Shown: one piece after another, positions 11,010 to 22,079 of the stretch
Numbering within the stretch: position 1 is the stretch's first letter
Layout: each line of letters opens with the position of its first letter
Source of the DNA: Saxidomus purpurata
Lineage: Eukaryota > Mollusca > Bivalvia > Venerida > Veneridae
Assembly: GCA_022818135.1 (NCBI GenBank)
Contig: JAFMSR010000010.1
Coordinates: forward strand, 17,114,222-17,178,221
Direction: 5' to 3'
DNA: 64,000 bases
Translations under genes and position numbers: made by a program
Notes under the pieces: generated by a model
Databases searched by the model: none
What the model was told of the DNA's origin: nothing
What the model saw: the letters and a program-made list of their open reading frames with translations, nothing else

Positions 11010-11815
11010 TTTATTTATAGAAGGTAATGTGATATAATAACAACAGTAGAAAACATAAGCTATGTATAGCTTTTGACCGACCTAACAAATAACATTTATG
11101 CATTAGTCATAATAAATATCAAATTTTTAAATTTATACATTAGTGATATAATCACAATATCACTTATTAGCACCATAATTATTATTATAAGAACAGTAAA
11201 TTAATTGAATACATATACAGATAAAACTAATAAGCAATACAGCATAGCAAGCTACATATACTATAAGACGGATATTAAAAGTTGTGTGGAGGTCGCTGAT
11301 CGTGGCCTACAATGTGGGTCTAACAACTGCCATAAAAGGGGAAAATAAAACACTGAATTACAAAAGAAACACAAAAGTGAGACAGATAAAAAAGATTTAA
11401 GAACATTTACCCCCCCCCCAAATCAGATTTAGTAAGCACTGATCAGCGACTTCCTCACAATAAAAAGACATAACAGGCACAATGCAGGCAGGGTATGGCA
11501 TAATGAACAAAAGCAAAAGCAAACTGATTGCATGCAAATCAATACTATGAACTTACACAAAATAATAAATGTGTACTTACTTTGTTGAATATTGTTTTGC
11601 AATAACTAACAAAACTTACCATTTTACAAAAAAGTACAAGGATGAAGAAACTGTTACAAAACCCAATGATACTATTCTTTTTACTACGGAAGCAGTAAGA
11701 TTGTTTGTTGCGAATGACGACTGCTGGCAACTTAATACTTGTAGATTAATTACAGAATACAAATTATGTACTTTTGCAAATGTCATTTCTTGCATAAAAA
11801 TACTCACAAATTTAT
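11010..11815. other. anonymous AT-rich DNA
   Basis: No exon is recognised. Opposed phrases GGAGGTCGCTGATC (near 11289) and GATCAGCGACTTCC (near 11441) form a weak inverted repeat that may bound a small element. A 9-base C run sits near 11411. Overlapping 60-80-codon frames on both strands at 11545-11817 look like chance. Confidence 0.35.
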
Positions 11816-11819
11816 GATT

Positions 11820-12886
11820 TTTATTACATCTTTTTTCAAAATTATTGTCAGGAAAATAGAAAAAAAGGTTTTAAAAATGTTTACATAGTTTTTAATTTGT
11901 TCAAGATGTTTTTTTTTATATGTCAACACGTTTTTGATTTACACAAAATGTTCACATGTAACACAATTTAATTTTTCAAAAATGGAAAGGGAATCATAAC
12001 TGTTTTGCACATATATTGAGTTTCAAAGGAAAAAAGTGCCATGTAAGTTAAACAATAAAACACATTTGAAGTCCCATGATCACTTACATGCATGCTGTGT
12101 ATAATTACTTGAAGCTCCTATAGACACATTGCTAATTTTAGTGTTCAGCCATATCTAAATATTTTGTATATGACACAAGTTAGAATTAGTTTGTCAAGTC
12201 ATAGACTCTTTATTGAAACTGGTAGATGGAATAAACCTGTGAGTACACCTTTAAACAAGGGTATTGGGTGTTATAGAAAGTTTCAGCCTGTAAAATGTCA
12301 TGATTTTTTTTAACTTAATTTTGGTGTAGAATGCGTTTTATACATTATAAGTCATATAGATACAACTTTTCGGCCTGCCTTCCTTGGTCATAACACAGTA
12401 TCATACGTCCACATAACATAGTTTAGATATATAATATACATGTAGTATAGATAATACTGTTGCGATGTATTAATGTCTAATTGAAAAAGCTTTAAATGTA
12501 TATGTTCGCCATATTGTATATTGTGTATACTATGCCACATGGGTCGTTGACCTACTGGATACCACTAAATAAACTATATATTTCTAATAAAAATGATTAC
12601 CGTAATTTGTACAAAATCAACTCTATTGTGTCTTTAAAATTGGAAGTATATGCTAGACATACAGTGCAGTTTTTTTATCAATGATACTTCAAAAAGTAAG
12701 AAAAGCTTTCTGACAATTGGTTTTCATAAAGAAACAAAAGAAAGACATACGTCGACGTTGTTTTAAAACAAACAAAACACTGATAGATGTAATCTCTCTC
12801 TGTCTGTGTGTGCGTGCGTGCGCGTGCGTGCGAGTGCGTGCGTGTATGCGTGTATCTCTCTCTCGTTCTCTTTCTCTATATATATA

Positions 12887-12924
<38 letters not shown>

Positions 12925-13480
12925 TATCCGTTTCTGTCACTATATCACTGTTCTGTCACCCTATCACTATTCCATCAGTGAATTTATTAATCTTGCCAAA
13001 GTAATTCAATGCGATTATGGGGCTTTGATAAAAAAATGATGTTTAAACAATAAAATTCACTGGGAATTAAAAAAATATTGTAATTTCTTTTTTCAATTTA
13101 TGATTTCTTTTGTTTCTCGTGTTCATATATCATACAACAATAACTAGCAAACTTAAAGTTCTTTTTTAATAAAAAAATATGTTTTACATATTGTCGACAA
13201 ATTAGATAAACATACAAAACTGTCATAAAAAACGCCGTTCACGTTTAGTTTAAATACTTGATCATCAAAAAATAATGCGATGGTGTGTTTAAGGACAACT
13301 ATTTTACACAGAAACTTATGATACATGTAAACATAAATCAGCTCTAGCTAAGTTTAGATGTTCCTATAAGAAAAGCCTTTTATAATGAAATAATGAATAA
13401 GAAAATTATGCATTCGTTGTAAGAATAGCAAAAACAAAACAGTCCTATTTCATTTATAATTGTTAGTCGTCATGCAGATT
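11820..13480. repeat. dispersed duplicated segment, copy B
   Basis: It shares TTTGTTCAAGATGT, AAGTCCCATGATCACTT (36.9-37.1 kb has AAGTCCCATGAGCACTT), ATTACTTGAAGCTCCTATA, AGTAATTCAATGCGATTATG and CCGTTCACGTTTAGTTTAA (37.66 kb has CCGTTCACGTTTGCAGT) with the copies at 10-11 kb and 36.8-37.7 kb. The order is the same but divergence is high. It contains the compound microsatellite at 12.8 kb and no open reading frame of interest. Confidence 0.45.
12797..12945. repeat. compound microsatellite
   Basis: A GTGCGTGCGC..GTGCGTGC tract passes into (CT)n with an internal TATATATAT. It produces the arginine/glutamate-rich and serine/leucine-rich pseudo-ORFs on the two strands, which are not genes. Confidence 0.9.
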
Positions 13481-13530
13481 TCAGCTAGTTTACAGTTTGT
13501 CAATGCCAGAAAACGTGTTTGTGATATTTG

Positions 13531-16500
13531 CTACGTCCATGTCGAGACAGTTTTAGACAGAATTGGCATCTGGCAAGGTCTTCTGATGTGATTCTGAAAT
13601 ATATACATAGTATAGTATTTGTTTAGTAGAAGTACCTCTAAATTATCCTGACAAGCTATATAAACAAGACGTTCATGACACTTATGGAGTACCGAATGGA
13701 TACAGAGCTGTGAGTATACGTCACAGATGACATTATTAAATATTAAAGCATAGTCGTCATGGTGTTGTTTGTTGTTTGTATTCGCTTCATGGGAATGAGT
13801 ATTCTTTGTGTATATTGCTTAATTGTACTTGGAAAAAAGGGATAGGTAATTAGTTGGATTCAAATTTCGAGTCAAAGCTCTGTAGGCAGCAGCCAACTTG
13901 TATGACTTAAAGGGTCAGATGGTGTAGTCAGATATAATGTTCTAAAATAAACACGGCTTAATTATGCAAGCGACAGGTAATGTATTTATTTTGAACCATT
14001 TTACCTACAGTTTATAAAATGTAACACATGTCGTTAGGTTAATCATGGTTCGTGTACTGCATGTTTTCGAGATTGAAATATAGTGATAATTGTCACATAC
14101 TGAACTATCTTCAACTTTTGCTGAATTTCATACTGAACTTCTTTTAATATGGATGTATCTTAAAGAGGTATATAAAGCCTTTGATGACTAAGAAAATTGA
14201 ATAGCAGTGGGAGTCTGTGCTACAACACGGTTTGCAAAAGTATCATTCTCAGTTTGTTGATGTTTTGTTCGCAGTAGAAATTTGTAAGTCATATTAGCCT
14301 TCAAAGTAACAATTGTAATTTCAAGAAATACATTTAACAAGCTATCTAGCAAACATGAATCTGTATAACATTTTTATCTCTATCGATAACTGTGAACTTT
14401 TTTCTGTCGTAGTCTACTCGATATAAGTTATTTATAACGTGTTTTTCAAAGTATTTATTGTGTTTTGAGCATCTTTCTGCACCATAATGTAGCAATACAT
14501 TGGCTATGTAGAAAAGTAATATAAATGCAAAAAATCAACAAATGTTTATAGCTAGGTGCAAGAATTAAGACTGCACATACCTTCATAATTTCAAAATAAC
14601 TATCAACGCGGCAACATGTCCTGCAACGTGCTTCAAGTTTGTTCATATCAAACACAACAGCTCTGTCGGCAAAAAACTCCTCCTATGGCCAAAGAAAAGT
14701 ATTTCATATAATTCATGTAACTTTTAAGGGAGATTACCTTGGTTTCTTTAATTTAACTATACGAAAAGAAACAAAAAACACTTTTATCAGAGTATTGTTA
14801 TTCTACTAGGTTTACATGTGACTCTACTTCTGATAATCATCTTTAATCTGTAAAGAATCACCGATACCTTTCCATATCACATGATGACAACTCCTAAAAT
14901 GTACCCTGTGCACATTACAGAAATATTGCCTAGAAATATGTACACTGTGCACATTCTATGGAACTGTTACCTAGAAATATGTACGCAGTGCACAATCTAT
15001 GGAACTATTGGCCAGAAAAATGTTCGCTGTGCACGATATATGAAACTTTGACCAGAAATATGAATACTGTACACAATATATGGAACTATTGCCTAGAAAT
15101 ATGTACACTGCGCAGAATATATGGCAATATTACCAAGAAATATGTACACTGTGCACAATCTATTGAACTATTGCCTAGAAATATGTACACCGTGTACAGT
15201 CTATTGAACTATTGACTAGAAATATGTACACTGTGCACGATCTATGGAACGATTGACTAGAAATATGTACGCTGTTCACGATCTATGGAACTATTGACCA
15301 GAAAAATGTACGCAGTACACAATCTATGGAACTATTGGCCAGAAAAATGTTCGCTGTGCACAATATATGAAACTTTTGACTAGAAATATGAACACTGTAC
15401 ACAATCTATGGAACTATTGACCAGAAAAATGTACGCTGTTCACAATCTATTGAACTATTGCCTAGCAAAATGTACGCTGTACACAATCTATGGAACTATT
15501 GACTAGAAATATGTACACTATGGAAATAGTGTCTAAAATAGTGATTTGTTACTGCAGCAGCATTATTTGGTAATTTCAGGTTCATTTTATTGAAATTAGA
15601 AGTCTTTGTTGCATATTGTTTAAACATTTTTTTATTATTATTGCCACTGATTCAACTTAGCCATAACCAAATGGAATGGAATTTATTTGGTGAAGTGATC
15701 TTGTGTACATTGATCTTTATTCTAGACTAGACCTATATATCAAGAATAGTGGTCCCATTTTAACAATTAATACATTCTGGTCCTGTATACACTCTAAGAA
15801 CAATAATATTTGAGTAATCATCACTAAGTGTATATGGTTGCATGAGCGTGGTCCAGTCTGATTATTACGAGAGAGGAAAAGTGTGTATAGAGATAATTTA
15901 CCTGATATACACGTGATATACATTTTTTTAAACCTTGTTTATTCACGGGACGCCAGGTTTCTGAAGACCAGGACCCGGTTGTTCAACAGTTTAACGGGCT
16001 GTTAAGCTAATCGTCGATTAACTTTTGATTGAGACAAAAGTATTGGTAGGAAACACAAGTGGACTATTCTTATTTTGCTTCCTCATTCTCCTAAATGCAA
16101 GCATTATTTTTAGTAAATATTTCAAACTCCAGAAGTATTACCCTTAAAGTCAAGCGACTGTTAGCTTAACAGCCGGTTAAAGGTTCGAACAACTGGGTCC
16201 TGTATAGAGTGAGCATGGCAACATTATCTTGCTCATTTAATTTTGACTAGTTCAAATCAGTAGTGTGATAATGATTTTCCCTGACGATTTCGCGGTAAAA
16301 AAAATGCTACATTTGAACATTTAAACTTGGTTACAGTCTAGAAGATTAATGTATTTCTTGAGCAATCATTACCGAACTTTGACAGAATATACAAGATCTT
16401 AGACAATTGAGAATGCTGGCTAGACAAGACAAGACTGTTATTGTCCCTATTTTGCAAACGTTGTGATATTTGACATTGTTTACATTCTAGAAGACACAAA

Positions 16501-17086
16501 TCTCTAACAAAACCCAGACGTGTTATTGATAGCACCAATATCTCAGAGACGTTTAAAACCTAGCCTTGTAATAAAACAACAAGTTCTCAAACAATGTTCA
16601 AAATCTAGACGTGTTACTATGGCAACAAGTTTTCAAACGATTTCAAAACCTAGACTTGTTATTATAGCCACAAGTTTTCAAAGAATTTTACTTATTGGTA
16701 AACATTTAGTACATTCGTAGTAATTCTATAGTAAGGATCTGCTTTATTAAAACTGATACTTTTCACTTAAATTCCATGACTTGTAAAATGTAAGTTTTCA
16801 GTTATTGTCCAAAATGTGAAGATAAACTGGACCCTTGAACAGCAATCATTGCCCAATATAACCTTGTATTATTTGTGGCAACTTCATCTAATTTATATCT
16901 TCATAAAACAAGAGCAAAGATATATTAACAATGTAATGAATAACAATTGCATGTGCTGAAACTTTTTACTCTGTATTGTTATAGCTTTACTTCAAAAAAG
17001 AAAAAAACCTTACTCTTCCCAGTTGAAAACAGTTCTTATCACGTGGTATGCCATCTTCTACACAGCGTTGACACTGTAATGCATGG
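13531..17086 (-). CDS. TRAF-like RING/zinc-finger protein, 3' exons
   Basis: Three minus-strand exons join in phase. Exon a (17014-17086) reads HALQCQRCVEDGIPRDKNCF-QLGR, after acceptor TTATTTGCAG and before donor GTAAGG. Exon b (14581-14682) reads EEFFADRAVVFDMNKLEARC-RTCCRVDSYFEIMK, after acceptor TTTGGCCATAG and before donor GTATGT. Exon c (13531-13593) reads NHIRRPCQMPILSKTVSTWT and a TAG, after acceptor TATATTTCAG. The (G)HxxxCxxC half of a RING followed by D-RAV-x-L-x(2)-C is the spacing of TRAF RING plus first TRAF-type zinc finger. The 5' exon with the first RING cysteines was not found; it should end in GG to complete GGC (Gly). The protein would stop after the first zinc finger, with no coiled coil or MATH domain, so it is either a short TRAF-like gene or a truncated copy. 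Family call rests on pattern memory. Confidence 0.45.
14897..15530. repeat. 41-bp satellite array with higher-order structure
   Basis: About sixteen head-to-tail units of 41 bp, consensus near ATGTACRCTGTGCACAATC then TATGGAACTATTGACTAGAA. Successive ATG anchors lie 41 bases apart from 14940 to 15513, with only one or two one-base exceptions. Units at 14981-15100 and 15308-15430 share diagnostic variants (CGCAGT, TGTTCGCTGT, TATATGAAAC), so a block of eight units (327 bp) was duplicated. It lies in the intron between TRAF-like exons b and a. The 85-codon frame at 14958-15215 is only repeat. Confidence 0.9.
15970..16201. mobile_element. short inverted-repeat MITE
   Basis: The left end AGGACCCGGTTGTTC..GGGCTGTTAAGCTAA is matched, inverted, by TTAGCTTAACAGCC..GTTCGAACAACTGGGTCCT at the right end. 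Arms are about 45 bp with a few mismatches and the element is 232 bp. The GGACCCGGTTGTTCGAA type of terminus is, from memory, widespread in marine invertebrate MITEs. No clear target duplication is seen. Confidence 0.8.
16509..16690. repeat. 45-bp minisatellite, four units
   Basis: Units beginning AAAACCTAGACTTGTTATTA and continuing ACAAGTTTTCAAACRATTTC start at about 16510, 16555, 16600 and 16645. The 66-codon plus frame over it exists because 45 is a multiple of three. Confidence 0.8.
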
Positions 17087-17089
17087 CTG

Positions 17090-18110
17090 CAAATAAATGA
17101 AACTTAATTATCAATGGGTTTTGCTATATAAAAGCAAAACTGCAGCATGTTGTGTGGAACTAGATTTTCAGTTTATGTGACTTTAAGGTGATGCTCATGA
17201 TAAATGGACTGACGTTCATGCCTATTAACGTCTGAAAATATTGATGGCCTTGTGAGCAAAATGTATGTATTATTTTAAGCTCTATGTGAAAAAGTACAAT
17301 GCTTTTATAATACGAACCCCTCCTCATTTTCATTCTTATTAAGGTACTACCGTTCAAAGTGACCATCGCAATTTAAAAAATCATTTGAACTCAATATCAG
17401 CTATTTCATTCACATTTTCTAAGTATTCATTGTAGGTCAAACATCTTCCTTGAACATGATATAGTTTGGTCATTCTGATGTGTAATAGAACTTTAACCTG
17501 CAAGTTAGTTTGGCTAATTTCTTTGAAAGTATTTACTTTGACAAAAGTATGTACATGTACATTTTATGTTAAACTAGTGGCATAAACAAACTTTGCAATA
17601 GGATTTCCAAATAGAGTGTTATGCAAGTTTGATGAGTCAAATAAAATGCAGTCTAGACAATATATTGATATCAGTTTTCAATTCAGAAGTATGGAAATTG
17701 TTCTTTACATTAAACATGTTTGTGAAGCAAGAAAAAGGAAGCAAAACCATAACAAAGATATTCTAAAGCATTAAACCTATTTTTACTGATCCTGAAGATA
17801 TAGTTGAAGTTTCACTTAATATTTGCATTAGTTATTTATTGTAGCAATTTGCATGTTAATCATTGACTATGATGATATAATTCTAGAAAATATCATTCAA
17901 ACTTCATGCAAGAGCTATAAACTTGTTCATTCACTTTAGACAGCAGTTCTCTGTAAAGTTTCAACCTTTACCAGTAGTAGTTTTTGAGAAAAAAAACAGC
18001 CTCTATGTCAAACTAGCCAAAACATGAACACAAATTACAAAACACTCAGTCTAAAGAATTTGATGAACTGTCAATCAAATACCATATGTCATTTACTAAA
18101 ATATATTGCT
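17090..18110. other. intergenic or intronic DNA, nothing recognised
   Basis: If the TRAF-like gene continues upstream, this is its intron. I looked for a minus-strand exon ending in GG before GT that encodes the first RING cysteines and found none that convinced me. Confidence 0.35.
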
Positions 18111-18879
18111 TTCATCATATATTGAATAGAGCAGCAAACCACCATATCCAGCATTCCACTGGGCTACAAAAATGAACAAAATGAGTTATGTACCAACATG
18201 TTCGGGAGAGTCTGAAGTTTATCGGACCACCAGCATAAAATGAAAAATTTTGGTGCGGACCGAGAAACTCAAGATGGCGTCCATTATGGCCGCCGTTTTC
18301 GTTATAGCATGTTTTTTTCTTAATGTCCAACTATAAAATACTTACCAAAGCGCACATGAAAAAGAAACACACATAAACATATGTACAAGTTCCACATAAG
18401 TATGATATTTTGAGTTTCATAAAAGGTCAAAATAACCAAATTGGTTGCCATGGAGAAATGCAAGATTGGCGTCCGAAATGGCTGCTGTTTTTACTGCGAA
18501 TATATGTAGCTTGAAGAGAGTGTATAATACCACTAACGTCTGTGTTGGCATCTGTGTTGTCGTCACACATTGGTTAAGATTTTATGCTCCAAAGGAGCGC
18601 ATGTTAAAATCGCACCATCCGTCTGTCCGTAAGTCTCTCTGTCCGTCTGTCTGTCCGCTCCCAAAAAGTGGGGTTTAAGTGGTTATGGCAACAGTAAGTA
18701 ACAGTATATTCTCTCTGATATCATTCATTCCGTTTTGGTTATGTGGCTATTTTATGGCTTATGTGGCTAAAAATAACAATAGGGAGAACAAAAGAATAAA
18801 CACACAACTGCCAATTTTTAGTACGTCCCTCTGTCCATCCGTGTATCCGGTATTCCATTTTTCTAGTCCGGGCTGAAAC

Positions 18880-19505
18880 TTTGTCATGCATGAAGAAATC
18901 ACAAATCAAATCACATGGCACAGATCTTCACCACATCAAGACAACCAGTGGCGTGCAAGTACCATTTCCCTACTTCAAATGTCAAGGTCAGACTAAAAGA
19001 GTATAAAGGCAATGGAATTCTGTATATAACTATATATGCACACATTTGTGTCCATGCATTGAAGGATTTTGAAATAACTTAGAACACATGTTCAGCCCAT
19101 AAACACGAAGTATCGAGTGCAAAGTGCAAAACCCATGACCCTACCTCAAAGGTCAAGGTCATTGAATACTGTATACACAATAACTCTGTCGTGCATGGAA
19201 ATATTTTAAAATTACATGACACCATTTTTGAAGAATGGAGATGACTTATCATGCGCAAGTCCCACGTCCTGACCTTTAAGATCAATGTCACACTTTGGAG
19301 GTCAGCGGTTTTAGAATCCTGTATATATATGCACATACATGTTTATGTCCATATTGTAACGCCGTTATAAGTTGAATGATTTTAAAATGAATTGGACAAA
19401 ATGTTCAGCGCATGGAGATATGAAGTGTTGTGCCCATGTACCGGATTCACAACTTGAATGTCAAGGTCACAGACTGTGGGATACCGCTTTAGGGGCATTT
19501 ATCAC
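18880..19505. repeat. bivalve CAAGGTCA tandem repeat
   Basis: Four decayed units of about 140-170 bp share a GTCATGCATGAAGAAAT-like head (near 18887, 19050, 19188, 19350), then CACATGTTCAGCCCAT, then AATGTCAAGGTCA. It lies inside the 18.1-21.9 kb element. Repeats of this wording are, from memory, among the most abundant in bivalve genomes. Confidence 0.75.
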
Positions 19506-19585
19506 TTATGAAGGACAGCTCTTGTTTGTACCAGTCCAAGTTTACCCTTCATCTTTACAGACATTGATTAAATTTGAACCTTACA

Positions 19586-19662
19586 TTTTTTTTTATTTTT
19601 TTTTTTTTTTTTTTTTCTTTTTTTTTTATAAAAAAAATTTTTTTAAAAGTAGTTTTTTTTAC
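19586..19662. repeat. poly-T low-complexity tract
   Basis: Long T runs broken by single other bases. They give a phenylalanine-rich pseudo-ORF and no gene. Base-calling here may be unreliable. Confidence 0.85.
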
Positions 19663-22079
19663 AAGTCCGAATATGCCTAACTTACGTAAGCTGGTGTGAA
19701 CTAAAAGCGGCAAGAAAAATTTCTAACTTTATTTATCAAGTCGGTCAAAATCGTATTCATAGCTTGTGTTACATGTTAAACCAATCCGACAATAAATAAA
19801 TAAAATATTGTATTAGTATTGAGCTAGCAAAATGGGGACAAAATACACCTCAAACATAATAAGGGAAAGTATTCCCTTCATAATCACCATCAAACACATA
19901 ACATGACCAAACTTTCTTTAGAAAAGTGACAACCGTGTTTTTTGGTTATTTTAAGAGATATCTGATTCCTTTTGAGGGGGTAATTTTAATGTCCTGAAGA
20001 ATTTTGTTTTTCCCAAAGTTATAAGTTAGTATTTTACTATTGAAACACTTTTGATTAAAGAAATTGTGAAAGGCCACCCCCCAAAAAAAAAAGGGCTTCC
20101 CTTCCCACCACCCAACACAGCACACGACCACTTAAAGTGCCGTGATTGGTTAATTGTCTTAGCTGTATTCCGGAAAATTACCCAGTTATAAGTGTAATGG
20201 TACTTTTATATCCTGTTCTGACTACAATGAACATTATCATTTAGGAATTACATTTCCTCAGTAGAATACGGAGTGCCAGTTTTATAACCGGTATGGAGTA
20301 ATTAAATGTATGACAGACCAACAAGATCATAACTAGTTAACCAAACAAACACACTAAACATACACTTTTTGGTTAGTTTGACCTCCTGAATTTGTCTTTA
20401 AATATGACATCGACCTTAACCTTGTGCTCCTGTTTTGAGCTTCTTTGATGGGTGTTACTATATATCTTCCTTGAAACCAAATTGTTCACACATGTAAGTC
20501 ATTTATAGTAATAAAACTAAACATTGATTAAAAATGAGTGTAAATAAAGCGGCTATCTCGGAAGCCATTTTGAAATTCTCCGTGGTAACTTGCTATATTT
20601 TGGTAAAGTATTGTATCATTAATGTATATGAATACAAAGTAATACATGTACTTATTCCAGACTGGTCTTCTTCTATCTTATAATTTTATATTAACTGAAG
20701 GCATTACATGAAGTAATTGTACTTCTTCAGGAATGCATTTACCTTGAAAATGACCTTGCACGATTACAAAGGGCTATGATTTTAAGTAATGTTGTAGTAC
20801 AAGTGCATATGCGTGTTTCATTTGCCCCTTCTTTTTCTTTATGTAGTTCATACATTGGCTAGAAAAAATTCTGCCATTGTAAATACAATGGCCACTTTTG
20901 ACCACTGTCGACCAATAATATTTGCACAAAAATGTCTATAAAACAAAAGCATATTGAGCTTGAATATGCATTTCTCCATGGCAACCAATTCTATTCACAC
21001 AAAATCGTTTAAAAACTAAGTGTGTGTCTGTATAACATTATAAATATTACACAAGACTTCCTTCACCATACAGTTTCGATGTTTAGTTTTGCATCAACAC
21101 AAAAAGTGATGAAGTGAAACAGTAAATATTATAGTAATTTTGACCTTTTTACTTTAAATATGACCTTAATAGCGACCGTGTATGAAACTCAAAATACCGT
21201 ATATATCTAGCGTTTTCTTAATTAATATGCTTATGTGTGTTTCATTTGCAACTTCTTCCTATAAATATTTTTATTATATTGACTTGCTTAGAACCTGCCA
21301 TTTTGAAATAAGGCAGCCATTTTGGGAGCCATCTTGCATTTCTCATCTCAGATCGCACAAAATGACATCAAATTTCTTTTGCCACAAAAGATTGTCTCCT
21401 GTCTCTAAATGAAGCCAGAAAGTACATATATATAAGATATCATCCATATCAAACAGGACATGCTATATCAATATCAAGGCATACTATATCAAGAGAAGAC
21501 GCAATTAGGTTAAAAGGGGATTTTTCTGTTCACTTTGACCTTTTGACCTTGATAGTGACCTTGTATCGAACTCAATATATAGTACTTATTTAGCACTTTC
21601 TTAGAACATATGTGAATGTGTGTTTCTTTTTCATCTGCCTTTTAGATAAATATTTTATAGTTCGACATTAAGGAAAAACCTGCTATAATAAAAACGGCGG
21701 CCATATTAGACGCTATCTTGGATTTCTCGGTCCGCACCAAACATTTTCATTTTATGCCGGCAGTTCGATAAATTTCAGAATCTCCCGAACATTTTGGTGT
21801 ACGCCTCATTTTGTTCATTTTTGTGGCTTTGTTACTTCTTAACGAAGCCACTTTTGCGAGCTTTGCTGCTCTATTAATTTTGTACAAACTTTTTACTAAT
21901 TGTGATGCATGGGCGAGTAGAATAGCTTACACTTTTTTTCCATTAGTCGAGTTATTAATGGAATTTTATACGTTTGCCATTGTTCATTAGGACAAAAGCA
22001 ATTTAAAAAAGACTGAAACTATAAGAGGTCATTTTTATCTTTTTTATAGAATTCAACTGTATTTACACAGGCATTATAG

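Larger units (their letters stand above)
18115..21872. mobile_element. 3.7-kb element with long degenerate inverted ends
   Basis: The left end (AATAGAGCAGCAAA, later TACAAAAATGAACAAAATGAG, ATGTTCGGGAGA, TTGGTGCGGACCGAGAAA, TAATGTCCAACTATAAAATA) returns inverted at the right end (21870 back to about 21540) with the same order. Arms are at least 300 bp, with roughly three quarters of bases matching by eye. Inside the right half the terminal module is repeated directly, diverged, near 20380-20600, 20750-21000, 21134-21345 and 21535-21730. Each copy carries a phrase like GCGGCCATTTTGG..GCCATCTTG and ends ATTTCTC. No transposase frame is seen. It looks like a foldback-type non-autonomous element. 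Confidence 0.65.

Noticed and set aside
12689..13039. RE-rich and SL-rich frames on both strands
   Set aside because: Direct translation of the GTGC/CT microsatellite.
14958..15215. 85-codon frame with repeated NYWP/LYTIY phrases
   Set aside because: Lies wholly in the 41-bp satellite; 41 is not a multiple of three, so a coding repeat is unlikely.
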